Assembly: GCA_017561985.1 (NCBI GenBank)
Contig: JAFZAZ010000030.1
Location: 1 to 18,541, forward strand
Origin: Lachnospiraceae bacterium
Lineage (GTDB): Bacteria; Bacillota_A; Clostridia; Lachnospirales; Lachnospiraceae
DNA length: 18,541 bases
Direction: 5' to 3'
Part shown: positions 1 through 6,970 of the stretch, one piece after another
Layout: each line of letters starts with the position of its first letter
How positions within the stretch are numbered: position 1 is the first letter of the stretch
Made by a program: the position numbers and the translations under genes
Notes under the pieces: model-generated
What the model saw: the letters and a program-made list of their open reading frames with translations, nothing else
Databases searched by the model: none
What the model was told of the DNA's origin: nothing

Positions 1-338
1 ACTGATAAGCGTAAATTTTGGGCCATTTCGGATGAAGTTATCTGATTATCTGCTTCTATCATTTTTATGATAGTTTCTTGTGTATCACTCACTAGCCGAT
101 TGCCGTTCTCATCCGAATCGCCGTAGGCTTTACCCGATTTTCCACCGAACTTCACCGAACTTTCACCGAACTTCACCGAACTTTCACCGAACTTCTCCCC
201 TTTATCTTTTCGATACATATTCACCCGGAACATCTCTGCCGTTTCGATAAACTCCGGATCAAGAAGTCCATATTCGCGTGCTGCACTGCGGATCCTCTGC
301 AAGCCGGTTCCCCATGTCGCCTCGTGATATATTTGCGG
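1..338 (-). pseudogene. C-terminal remnant of an AlbA_2/RecG-like ATP-binding transcriptional regulator
   Basis: Read on the minus strand from 338 downwards, an open frame encodes WGTGLQRIRSAAREYGL, then D-P-E-F-I-E, then MFRVNMYRK. This is the typical C-terminal part (HATPase_c_4 region) of AlbA_2/Schlafen-AAA_4 'RecG-like' regulators. It is followed by a short FGESSVK repeat linker and the beginning of a helix-turn-helix (D-T-Q-E-T-I-I-K-M-I-E-A...S-S-E-M-A), which runs off the window edge. There is no upstream start codon: an in-frame TAA lies at 339-341, just before the homology begins, and the usual 350 or so N-terminal residues are absent. I read it as a 5'-truncated pseudogene whose 3' end lies outside the window. 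The family assignment comes from memory of the motif and has not been checked by search. Confidence 0.72.
143..194 (-). repeat. 21-bp in-frame tandem repeat (KFGESSV)
   Basis: A 21-bp unit (143-163 and 164-184, identical) plus a partial third copy encodes the heptad KFGESSV on the minus strand. Each unit is itself two imperfect half-units of caccgaactt(t). FGE-type heptads are a common linker between the ATP-binding part and the winged helix in this regulator family, so the repeat probably predates the truncation. Confidence 0.85.
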
Positions 339-430
339 TTATCCGAATTTTTTTCATATACAATTTAGCATCTTCAACCACTCGACGTCAACATGATTCA
401 TGAAACTATTGCGGATATCCGCATTTTTTC
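333..430. repeat. Imperfect direct repeat at the breakpoint of the truncated regulator
   Basis: Two copies of a roughly 22-bp sequence, TTGCGG-(t/a)-TATCCG-(a/c)-A followed by T6-7 C, lie at 333-355 and 409-430. The second copy contains the perfect 14-bp palindrome TGCGGATATCCGCA (410-423) followed by six T. The first copy sits exactly where homology to the RecG-like regulator begins. The 341-480 interval holds no other recognisable feature. Confidence 0.6.
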
Positions 431-480
431 AACCGGATTGTTCAGATATGTCTTTCTGCCAAATTCGGCGAAAGCGAAAA

Positions 481-515
481 CCAGAGATGAATCGACGTGA
501 TTCACCTCTGGTTTT
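481..515 (-). terminator. Rho-independent terminator of the first sigma/anti-sigma operon
   Basis: Arms 481-493 and 499-511 form a 13-bp stem with a 5-nt loop. The one position that would be an A·C mismatch in plus-strand RNA is a G·U wobble in minus-strand RNA, so the hairpin fits minus-strand transcription. On the minus strand it is followed by TTTTC. It lies about 35 nt beyond the stop codon at 545. T-runs on both sides allow some bidirectional activity. Confidence 0.8.
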
Positions 516-544
516 GTCGTTGTCAGTAGTTTTGCGTAACTGTT

Positions 545-2173
545 TTATTTGTTCAGCCACTTCCGGACTTCATCGTTTGCAATCTCGCAGAGTTCAGCGT
601 AAAAGGCGGCAAATGCCTCTTCCTTCGCATATTTCTGCCACGCCTCCTCAACATTCCACTGCGCGTTCAGCGTTCTGGAGTTATCCTGACGACGGAAGAA
701 CATTCCGTTGATCAAGCCGGAAAACCGAAGATTGAAGTCTTCTTCCCAGTCATAGGTCGCACACAGTTTTTCCTTGACCGAATCCATGCTGATTCCGGCT
801 AGCTCGCTCGCCGGATGCAGGGAAAGAATCTCCGTGCGTTTAGCAATGAGATCTTCCGTAAGGCCCGGATACAAAAGTTTGAGAATCTCCGGGTCGGTCA
901 TGCATACTGTGAGAATCTGCATTGCCAGTTCTTTTTGGGTGGACGTTGCGGAAATACCGTATTTGCCGTTGATGTTATATTCATACTTGTTTCCCGCCAT
1001 CGGATACTCCAGGGTGCCTTTCCGCGGCGCTACGTCCCTGCCGTGGATATACGCCAGCATTTCACCGGGAACTTCTTTTGTTTCAGACATATCCACCAGA
1101 AGCCCTGTGCGTAAATCCCCGTACAGTTCCTTCAAAAGGGCAGGCACCTCATCAGTATTCAAAAGATTTACAATGCGTTCGTTCTTCTCGTCATACGGAA
1201 GATTTCCGGCCATCCGCAGTGTGGAATACCCTAAAAGACTGTATACCTCGGTCTCATCGAAGCAATAATCAATCCCGATATAAAGATTCGGATCACCGAT
1301 GCTTTCGTATATTCTCTTGAGAGAAGCGTACGTTCCCTCGAAGTCCGCAAAATACGACTCATACTTCTCGTTGACTGAGACGCCGTTTCCGTATCCCACC
1401 GCGTCGAAAATCTCCTGACCCTTCGCGTCAAAACCGGTCAGAAACGCCGCTCTCGGGACAACATATATCTTGCCGTTTCGGGTAACCTGCTTCCACTCAT
1501 CCGCAGTATAAAACTCACGAAGCGTTCTTCCCTCTTCCGAAGCAAGCCAGTCATCTAACGGAACGAGATTCCGTTCCGCGAAACCGTTTTTCACAGAAAG
1601 AGGTGTATAAAAGCCTTCGCCGCCGATATTAATGATATCCAGATGTCCGTAGGTTGCGGCCATCTCTCTTTCATATCCGGCAACCTGCTTTTCCAGCAAG
1701 CCCGTATTTTCCGTCAGACCGATGTTTACAAACACGATCTGGCAGTCAAGTCCTTTCTCGTAAAGGATACGGTTGATTTCCTTCGCCGTTTCCCGGTTCA
1801 GTTCCGAAATATATTTTTCCGAAAAGTAATCAAACATCCAGGTAACCGTCCGCGTGGCCGGGTATTCCGCCGGATATACCGTAATTGCAGGTTGCTCCTC
1901 CGGTTCCAGCGAAGAGAACAACCGTCCGATCCAGCCGTTTCCTTTCGCCGCATAGGTAATCAGATTGCTTCCAAGAACCAGCACGACGAGCACTGCCATC
2001 ACTGTCGCTGCGGTGCGAATCCGGCCGAACGTTCGTCCTGCCTTCTTTGTCCCTTCATCCATGGTTTTTATCTTCCCAACCAGTTCCCGCGGTGCCTTCA
2101 GTTCGTCCGCGGCGGAAGCATACAATTCCGCCAGCCCGGTTTCATCCGCTTCCGTAAACACTTGTCTTCTCAT
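545..2173 (-). CDS. Membrane anti-sigma-like protein fused to an extracytoplasmic solute-binding-like domain
   Basis: The product is 542 aa. ATG at 2173 overlaps the stop of the upstream sigma gene as ATGA, with AGGAG about 9 nt upstream. An earlier in-frame ATG at 2182 is almost inside the SD. Residues 1-50 look cytoplasmic and resemble the N-termini of clostridial anti-sigma regulators (L-x-A-P-x-E-L-V-x-K-I, then basic residues). About 53-75 is a transmembrane helix. From about 107 to the end is a solute-binding fold: strand-like T-V-T-W-M-F-D-Y, E-I-N-R-I-L-Y-E-K-G, L-D-I-I-N-I-G, G-K-I-Y-V-V-P-R, and YGISATSTQKELAMQIL. There is no lipobox and no ABC permease or ATPase gene nearby. I infer a membrane sensor that holds the adjacent ECF sigma factor and responds to an external ligand or envelope state. 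It is paralogous to the product of 4376-6118. Confidence 0.75.
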   Translation of the reverse strand: MRRQVFTEADETGLAELYASAADELKAPRELVGKIKTMDEGTKKAGRTFGRIRTAATVMAVLVVLVLGSNLITYAAKGNGWIGRLFSSLEPEEQPAITVYPAEYPATRTVTWMFDYFSEKYISELNRETAKEINRILYEKGLDCQIVFVNIGLTENTGLLEKQVAGYEREMAATYGHLDIINIGGEGFYTPLSVKNGFAERNLVPLDDWLASEEGRTLREFYTADEWKQVTRNGKIYVVPRAAFLTGFDAKGQEIFDAVGYGNGVSVNEKYESYFADFEGTYASLKRIYESIGDPNLYIGIDYCFDETEVYSLLGYSTLRMAGNLPYDEKNERIVNLLNTDEVPALLKELYGDLRTGLLVDMSETKEVPGEMLAYIHGRDVAPRKGTLEYPMAGNKYEYNINGKYGISATSTQKELAMQILTVCMTDPEILKLLYPGLTEDLIAKRTEILSLHPASELAGISMDSVKEKLCATYDWEEDFNLRFSGLINGMFFRRQDNSRTLNAQWNVEEAWQKYAKEEAFAAFYAELCEIANDEVRKWLNK

Positions 2174-2682
2174 AACCGCCATTCTCCTTTCGTGAGAGAT
2201 TCCTTCAGTTTCTTCCGTCCGCGGTACAACCGCACGGACACATTTTGCGAAGAAAGCCCGAGGATTTCGGCAATCTCGTCCACGCTGTAGCCTTCTTTGT
2301 AATGCAAATGCAGCACAACGCTGTATTTTGCGGGCAGTTTCGTGACCGCTTCCCACAGCTCGCGCATCTGCTCTCTGCGGTCCCGGTCCGGCTCTCTTTG
2401 GATCGGCTGCCTTCCGCTCTCTTCGCACAATGCGTCGAGGCTTACGACATTGCGATGCCAAAACGAACGCCAAAAGCCCTTGCATTCGTTGATTGTCACG
2501 CGCAGCAACCAGCGGTGAACGTGCTCATCATCGGCAAATGCAGTGTCTGTCGTCATCAGCTTAAGAAAGGCGTTCTGTACTGCATCTGCTGCATTTTCCG
2601 TGTTCTTACAGTAGTTGACTGCAACGCGGTACACGGAATCCAGATAGCGCCCTGCGATTGCCTCCAGATTGTCCTTGTCCAT
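2170..2682 (-). CDS. ECF (sigma-70 family) RNA polymerase sigma factor
   Basis: The product is 170 aa, the usual ECF length. Region 2 covers about residues 12-80 (R-Y-L-D-S-V-Y-R-V-A...D-A-V-Q-N-A-F-L-K-L...W-L-L-R-V-T-I-N). Region 4 covers about 108-160 (L-P-A-K-Y-S-V-V-L-H-L-H-Y-K-E-G, then D-E-I-A-E-I-L-G-L-S-x-x-N-V-S-V-R-L-Y-R-G-R-K-K-L). No region 3 or C-terminal extension is present. The ATG at 2682 has AGGAGG four nt upstream. The stop overlaps the start of the downstream anti-sigma/SBP gene by ATGA, the usual coupling of a sigma factor to its antagonist. It should direct RNA polymerase to its own operon and other envelope targets when released, but I found no convincing autoregulatory ECF promoter upstream. 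Confidence 0.92.
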   Translation of the reverse strand: MDKDNLEAIAGRYLDSVYRVAVNYCKNTENAADAVQNAFLKLMTTDTAFADDEHVHRWLLRVTINECKGFWRSFWHRNVVSLDALCEESGRQPIQREPDRDRREQMRELWEAVTKLPAKYSVVLHLHYKEGYSVDEIAEILGLSSQNVSVRLYRGRKKLKESLTKGEWRL

Positions 2683-2710
2683 GGCTCCTCCTTTCTCAGT
2701 TTGAAAGACC

Positions 2711-2740
2711 TTTCACTAATAAAATGCGGCAACAGTGAAA
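2711..2740. promoter_or_regulatory. Inverted repeat in the sigma-gene/GTPase divergent region
   Basis: Perfect 7-bp arms TTTCACT (2711-2717) and AGTGAAA (2734-2740) are separated by 16 bp. They sit between the sigma gene start and the divergent promoter. This could be an operator or part of the sigma gene's leader; there is no independent support. Confidence 0.3.
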
Positions 2741-2762
2741 AAGATTACAACGTTTTTCTCTT

Positions 2763-2792
2763 TTGTCCTCGAATGCTATTGTATGGTAAAAT
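2763..2792 (+). promoter_or_regulatory. Sigma-A-type promoter for the truncated GTPase gene
   Basis: TTGTCC (2763-2768), an 18-bp spacer, and extended -10 TG-G-TAAAAT (TAAAAT 2787-2792) lie just upstream of a strong SD (aaggag at about 2811-2816) and the GTG at 2825. The promoter and SD survive although the gene they served is now only a fragment. Confidence 0.6.
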
Positions 2793-2824
2793 ACGGATAC
2801 GAATCAAGGGAAAGGAGACCCTCC

Positions 2825-2917
2825 GTGAAGAAGATTGTAATCGGCATGGCTGCAGAAGTGGATGCGGGGAAGACGACGCTGTCGGAAGCCCTGTTGTTTC
2901 ATGCCGGCGCAATCTAG
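2825..2917 (+). pseudogene. 5' fragment of a TetM/EF-G-like ribosomal-protection GTPase gene
   Basis: A GTG start with a good SD opens a 30-codon frame encoding KKIVIGMAAEVDAGKTTLSE followed by A-L-L-F-H-A-G-A-I. This is the N-terminus of translational GTPases of the Tet(M)/Tet(O) and EF-G type, with the P-loop A-x-V-D-A-G-K-T-T. The residue before VDAGKTT is Glu where the family normally has His (A-H-V-D). After Ile30 the coding similarity stops and an accidental TAG at 2915 lies at the edge of tRNA sequence. A complete family member is about 640-700 aa, so this is a severe 3' truncation. Promoter and SD are intact, so a short peptide could still be made, but no function is expected. Confidence 0.7.
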
Positions 2918-2918
2918 A

Positions 2919-2947
2919 GGTCAGGGGTTCGATCCCCCTATGCTCCA
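2919..2947 (+). other. 3'-terminal fragment of a tRNA gene (T-arm plus acceptor strand); possible att site
   Basis: The sequence has a perfect five-pair T-stem (AGGGG 2923-2927 with CCCCT 2935-2939), the canonical loop TTCGATC (2928-2934), then a seven-base acceptor strand ATGCTCC (2940-2946) and discriminator A (2947). No D-arm or anticodon arm precedes it: upstream sequence is GTPase coding sequence, and no GGAGCAT 5' acceptor strand is present. It is therefore a tRNA 3' end only, the form left as the distal repeat when an element integrates into a tRNA gene, or a deletion scar. The tRNA identity cannot be told without the anticodon. Confidence 0.75.
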
Positions 2948-2948
2948 C

Positions 2949-2987
2949 GAAAAAAGAGGTGAATCGTCGATGATTCACCTCTTTTTC
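2949..2987. terminator. Bidirectional Rho-independent terminator
   Basis: Perfect 11-bp arms AGAGGTGAATC (2955-2965) and GATTCACCTCT (2972-2982) have a 6-nt loop, with an A-run on the left and a T-run on the right. It probably served the tRNA gene on the plus strand and now also ends the minus-strand operon whose last stop is at 3008. The stem is nearly the same as that of the terminator at 481-511. Confidence 0.85.
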
Positions 2988-3007
2988 ATTAGCGTCACAA
3001 ACGCCTC

Positions 3008-4348
3008 TCATTCATTTTCCGGTCCGTAATGGAACACGACCAGACGGTCAAACGCTCCGTTCCAGAAATCCTCAGCAGCGATATACGCCGCCTGATATCC
3101 GTCCGATCCGCTGACTGCGGCGAGTCCGTAATAGCTGTTTCCGACGGCAACATTCAGGTTGAACGTCCCATCCGGAACATCAAGCTCCCGCAGCACTTCA
3201 TTTTTCTCAATATCATACATGCGATACTTCGTAACTCCGGAGTCCCACGTCTTAAAGATCGGCGTTCCGTCCGTCGCCGCGCGATCACCGACAGCCCACG
3301 GGAGATCGCGGATGATCTCCCCGCTTAAGGTATACAGCCTGCCTCCCTCCCCGGTAAGTGTATCCCGGGTTTCCAGGAAATAACCGTCGCCGAACCGGAA
3401 GTCAGCAATGCGATCACCCCGGTCTCCATCTCTTCGGAGGATCATGTGAAGCTCTCCGCTCGCGATATCATAGTCATAGAGCTCCATATGACTGTGCTTT
3501 CTTTGATCCAGAACCACCTCTTCCCAATTCGACGCGTCGTCGTTATATTGCACCAGTGTTTCAAAAGGGACATCAAGATAATGGTTGCAAAAATACAGAT
3601 GATTCTGATACGCATACAAATCCACCACAGAAGCATTGTAATGATCCGAATCTTTAAAGATAAAACTGCCGCTGCCGTCGGAAAGCGATATTCTGACGAT
3701 CCCCGAGGCTTCCTTCTCAAGACGGTCTCCCTGTATCCAGGAGACAGAGCCGTCCGCCTCGTCCACCGGAATGTGCTCATAGGAGAGCCTGACGGAAGTA
3801 AAATAGTCCTCTTCGGTGTACAGTTCAAACAACTGAAAATCCAACGGTTCGCCAAACTTCGCGACGGTCTTCTGGTTCAGACCCTGACGGTCTGTCCGGA
3901 TCAGCTCCGGCCACGAAAAATAGTACCCGCAGTCGTCGGCAAGAAAGAATGCTCCGGATCCCAGACTGCGCGACGCACAATGATCTCCGTACCAGTTTCC
4001 CTTCACATCCATGCGCCAGCCGATATGCTCGCAGTTCGGTTCAAAGCAAAACAGGACATCCGTGCGCGACGCGACATCAAAATACCGCGCTCCGCACTCG
4101 TTCTTCGCCGGAATAAACGCGTAGGTTTCCGTCATCATCATGCCGAAGGCAAACGGGTCATAAAAGGCCCGTGTCTTCTTCGATTCCCCGCCCGGCAACT
4201 GCTGATCGTTTTCTCCGCCGACACTGCTGTTCTTCCCGTCGCTGCTGTCATTCCCGTTGCTGCCGTTCTTTCCTCCACCGCCGCAGGCACACAGCAGGAC
4301 GCACAACACTCCGACGATCAATATTATCAAAAACCGTTTTCTTATCAC
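3008..4348 (-). CDS. Secreted lipoprotein with beta-propeller-like repeats and a C-P-N-C-x-H motif
   Basis: The product is 446 aa from a GTG start at 4348, preceded by ggggag; the nearby ATG is out of frame and followed at once by a stop. Residues 6-21 are hydrophobic, and the lipobox L-C-A-C puts the lipidated Cys at 22. A Gly/Ser/Asn-rich linker runs to about residue 50. The body shows repeated aromatic beta-strand segments (T-Y-A-F-I-P, Y-Y-F-S-W, L-Y-F-C-N, Y-F-L-E-T, L-Y-T-L-S-G-E). It also has F-C-F-E-P-N-C-E-H followed by H-C-A-S, a signature I associate with clostridial DUF5050-like propeller lipoproteins. It is the last gene of the second ECF operon, 27 nt after the SBP-like gene. 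I infer a surface-exposed accessory sensor or target of that sigma system; no enzyme motif is visible. Confidence 0.65.
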   Translation of the reverse strand: MIRKRFLIILIVGVLCVLLCACGGGGKNGSNGNDSSDGKNSSVGGENDQQLPGGESKKTRAFYDPFAFGMMMTETYAFIPAKNECGARYFDVASRTDVLFCFEPNCEHIGWRMDVKGNWYGDHCASRSLGSGAFFLADDCGYYFSWPELIRTDRQGLNQKTVAKFGEPLDFQLFELYTEEDYFTSVRLSYEHIPVDEADGSVSWIQGDRLEKEASGIVRISLSDGSGSFIFKDSDHYNASVVDLYAYQNHLYFCNHYLDVPFETLVQYNDDASNWEEVVLDQRKHSHMELYDYDIASGELHMILRRDGDRGDRIADFRFGDGYFLETRDTLTGEGGRLYTLSGEIIRDLPWAVGDRAATDGTPIFKTWDSGVTKYRMYDIEKNEVLRELDVPDGTFNLNVAVGNSYYGLAAVSGSDGYQAAYIAAEDFWNGAFDRLVVFHYGPENE

Positions 4349-4375
4349 TGCATTCTCCCCTCATCCACATGCTGC

Positions 4376-6118
4376 TTACTCGACAAGCACAGTCTGCGGC
4401 CGGGTGTTCCACAGTCTTTGTGCTACACTTTCCTTCTCCTCGTCGAGGAATTTTATCGACATATGATTTCCCTTCAGCTGGACGAACCTGCGGCTGTCAT
4501 CCCTCGCAAACCCGCACCGCACACATGCATACAAAAGGTCGCCCTCGTACTGACCGTACAGCCTGTGCGAGAAGTCCGGGCAACAGATTCCCGTCGCGGC
4601 ATCAATCCAGCACACCCGTGCTTCGGCGTTGATTTCACAAAGATCATCCGCATTTTCCATTGTTGTCGCGCACTGCAGCATCTTTCCGTCGCGTCCGATC
4701 CGATTAAGGAAATCCACGTTGTGGTTGTTTAGCATGTTGAACGTTTCATTCTTATAGTCATCGTCGCCGAATTGATCAAGAACCTTCGCTCCCGGTGTCG
4801 CATAGCCGAAGACCGGGTCCGTCGGATCCGTGAGCAGTCGAACGGCGGGACAGCTTTCGGCCAGGCTATACTGTTTAAAGCCGCACAGTTCCCCGGCCGC
4901 CTCTTCCGCAGTGATCTTGAGACGTTCCTCAAGACGCACGAAGTCCTGTGAATCCGGGGCGATCAGCGCCGCAATATCCGGGTCCGTAAAACACACGTAC
5001 AACGCGTATGCCGCAAGCTCATTTTTCGAAGAGTTGACCGAGATTCCGTAGGAAAGCGCACAATTGTAATAATATGCGTCCTCCGCCATGCACAGCTCAA
5101 AACAGCCTTCCTTCGGCACTGTGATGCCGTCGTGTATGACCGCCAAAATCTTGCGGCCTTCCTTTCCGGCTGCCGCGCTGTTCTGCTCCGCTTCTCCGCT
5201 CTCCGGCAGAGATGTCCTCACGACGGTTCCGTGTTCCAGATCGTAACGGAGACTCTCCAAAAGCTCCGAAAGCTCATCGCTCTCCGAGAGATCAACAAAC
5301 TTCTTCGCATTCAGATCATACGGAATTCCCGCATAATCCTGATAGCCCATCATTGCGTTCAAAAGCCGCTCCGTATACCCGCACGAGAGCTCGATCACCG
5401 CGCTCGGATCCCCGATCTTCGCACGGATGTTTCGAAGCGACCGGTACGTTCCGTCAAACTCCGAAAAATACTCGCGGTACTCCTCCGGCACCGTGATGTA
5501 TATTCCGCCGTTGAAACACGGGGAGGCCTCCGTCGCTGTATTGATCCGCGGGATTGCATACACCGTGCCGTCAGCGTCGGTCACGCGATCCCACGCCCCC
5601 TTCGACCACAGCGAACGGAGTTTGTCCCCCTCCTCCGTCGTCAGAAATGTATTGAGCGGCGAAAAATGCGTCTCCGCGAACTCATTGGCCGCCCGCAGCG
5701 AGCTCCACGCTCCGGATGAAAGAATGTCCAACGGGCCTTTTTGGGTCTCGTATTTGTCCAGCCAGGTTATAAGCTCCTCGTCTGTGCGGCCGCCCATTTT
5801 GACGAACCGGATTGAAAGGTCGTATCCCTTGTCCGCCAGCAGTCGGTTGATCTTCTCCTGAGCCTCTTCGTCCGGCCGGTTCCATCCGTACAACCCCCAC
5901 ACGACCTCCCTGCCCACAGCTCCGGTAACGGCAGGATCGGTCGTCGGAACCGGCGTGCATGTCGTCGGCGTGACGGTCGGCGTCGGTGTGGAACTCACAT
6001 TGTCGGCAGTTTCCTCCGATCCCGGTTTTATATCCTTGCTCAGGTAAGCCGAAGCCGCATAACCGGCCGCTGCCAATATCAAAAGCGCAAGTACGATTAT
6101 CCCGATTCTTCGTTTCAT
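4376..6118 (-). CDS. Membrane-anchored solute-binding-like protein of the second ECF operon
   Basis: The product is 580 aa. ATG at 6118 overlaps the preceding anti-sigma stop (ATGA), with AGGAGG about 8 nt upstream. Residues 5-27 are an uncleaved transmembrane anchor without a lipobox, followed by a Thr/Pro-rich linker to about residue 65. The SBP-like domain covers about 70-440. It aligns by eye with the product of 545-2173: E-K-I-N-R-L-L-A-D-K-G, P-L-D-I-L, G-T-V-Y-A-I-P-R, F-D-G-T-Y-R-S-L-R-N-I-R-A-K-I-G-D-P, and YGISVNSSKNELAAYAL followed by Y-V-C-F-T-D-P. The last 100 or so residues carry extra cysteines (I-C-C-P, C-V-R-C-G) absent from the paralogue. Being coupled to a sigma/anti-sigma pair with no transporter genes suggests a sensing rather than a transport role. 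Confidence 0.72.
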   Translation of the reverse strand: MKRRIGIIVLALLILAAAGYAASAYLSKDIKPGSEETADNVSSTPTPTVTPTTCTPVPTTDPAVTGAVGREVVWGLYGWNRPDEEAQEKINRLLADKGYDLSIRFVKMGGRTDEELITWLDKYETQKGPLDILSSGAWSSLRAANEFAETHFSPLNTFLTTEEGDKLRSLWSKGAWDRVTDADGTVYAIPRINTATEASPCFNGGIYITVPEEYREYFSEFDGTYRSLRNIRAKIGDPSAVIELSCGYTERLLNAMMGYQDYAGIPYDLNAKKFVDLSESDELSELLESLRYDLEHGTVVRTSLPESGEAEQNSAAAGKEGRKILAVIHDGITVPKEGCFELCMAEDAYYYNCALSYGISVNSSKNELAAYALYVCFTDPDIAALIAPDSQDFVRLEERLKITAEEAAGELCGFKQYSLAESCPAVRLLTDPTDPVFGYATPGAKVLDQFGDDDYKNETFNMLNNHNVDFLNRIGRDGKMLQCATTMENADDLCEINAEARVCWIDAATGICCPDFSHRLYGQYEGDLLYACVRCGFARDDSRRFVQLKGNHMSIKFLDEEKESVAQRLWNTRPQTVLVE

Positions 6119-6894
6119 GCTTCATTCCTCCTACCAATCTGCTTCCGTGAATCCACGATCAACACCGGCAGATTCTCCCCTGTAAGTTCACACACATCCG
6201 CAGGCACGGACATCGGCGTTCGTTTGTTAAAATCCTGAGGGATATTTTCCGCTGTAAGCATAAACTCCAGATTAACACCCCCCGGCTCCGACACAAGATG
6301 TTCGGAGACTACCCTGACAATCACCACATCGGAATCATCGGGGATCTGATACCGCACAATTCCGTAACACTGACCGTCCCGATTCTCCGTGACAACCGCC
6401 GTGGCCGTATACACCACCTGCGCCTGCGTCTTGCTGTCAATCCCGTGGAACTCCGCGACAACATCCGCGAAGGACTCCGCATCGCCGGAAGTCAGCTTCG
6501 TGTATGCATATGCCTCTTTTCCGTCATCGCTGATTCCGTTGTCCGCGACATATTCACATCCGTTCAGATTGCCGACGTACTTCGGCTCGGTCTTCGCTTC
6601 CGCAAAATCCGGCAGTTTTTTGCGCCGGTCGACGTTCTCCGGTTTCTGTCCGCCGGGTCCGTCAGGATTCTTTACGACATCCGTAATCTGCGGCTGCTCC
6701 CCGGGAGCCGTTTCCGGATTACTGCCGGCCCTGCCGCTCCAGGTCACATACAGACCGACAGCCGTCAGGATCACGATCGCTGCTGCCGTGGGCAGCACCC
6801 TCTTTCGCAGCATCACATTCCGCTCACGCCTGCTCTGTTCATACTGCTCGATTCTCTCAAGCACTCGATTGTATACTTCTTCATGATCTCTCAT
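6115..6894 (-). CDS. Single-pass membrane protein, probable anti-sigma factor of the second ECF operon
   Basis: The product is 259 aa; ATG at 6894 has GGAG about 6 nt upstream. Residues 1-31 are short, charged and probably cytoplasmic (E-E-V-Y-N-R-V-L-E-R-I-E-Q-Y-E-Q-S-R-R-E-R). About 32-50 is a transmembrane helix. A Pro/Gly-rich linker reaches about residue 90, followed by an extracytoplasmic domain of about 165 residues with alternating beta-like segments. It starts 76 nt after the ECF sigma stop and is coupled by ATGA to the SBP-like gene. Position and topology are those of an anti-sigma factor with a very short sigma-binding segment, although no zinc anti-sigma HxxxCxxC motif is present. 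I do not recognise a named family. Confidence 0.6.
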   Translation of the reverse strand: MRDHEEVYNRVLERIEQYEQSRRERNVMLRKRVLPTAAAIVILTAVGLYVTWSGRAGSNPETAPGEQPQITDVVKNPDGPGGQKPENVDRRKKLPDFAEAKTEPKYVGNLNGCEYVADNGISDDGKEAYAYTKLTSGDAESFADVVAEFHGIDSKTQAQVVYTATAVVTENRDGQCYGIVRYQIPDDSDVVIVRVVSEHLVSEPGGVNLEFMLTAENIPQDFNKRTPMSVPADVCELTGENLPVLIVDSRKQIGRRNEA

Positions 6895-6970
6895 TGTTCT
6901 CCGTCTCCGTTTTCAAAGCCGATCCGTCCCGAAGCTCGTCTTCGTTCTTCTTTTCCGCTCCGGGATTGTG

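Noticed and set aside
2174..2485. N-terminal extension of the anti-sigma/SBP gene upstream of 2173
   Set aside because: This part is a shadow of the sigma factor gene in another frame. The ATGA overlap and SD fix the start at 2173.
2919..2947. A complete tRNA gene ending at 2947
   Set aside because: Only the T-arm and acceptor 3' strand are present. No D-arm, anticodon arm or matching GGAGCAT 5' strand occurs upstream, where GTPase coding sequence lies.
3446..4732. A 428-codon plus-strand frame
   Set aside because: It is antisense to the lipoprotein and SBP-like genes with no SD and no domain.
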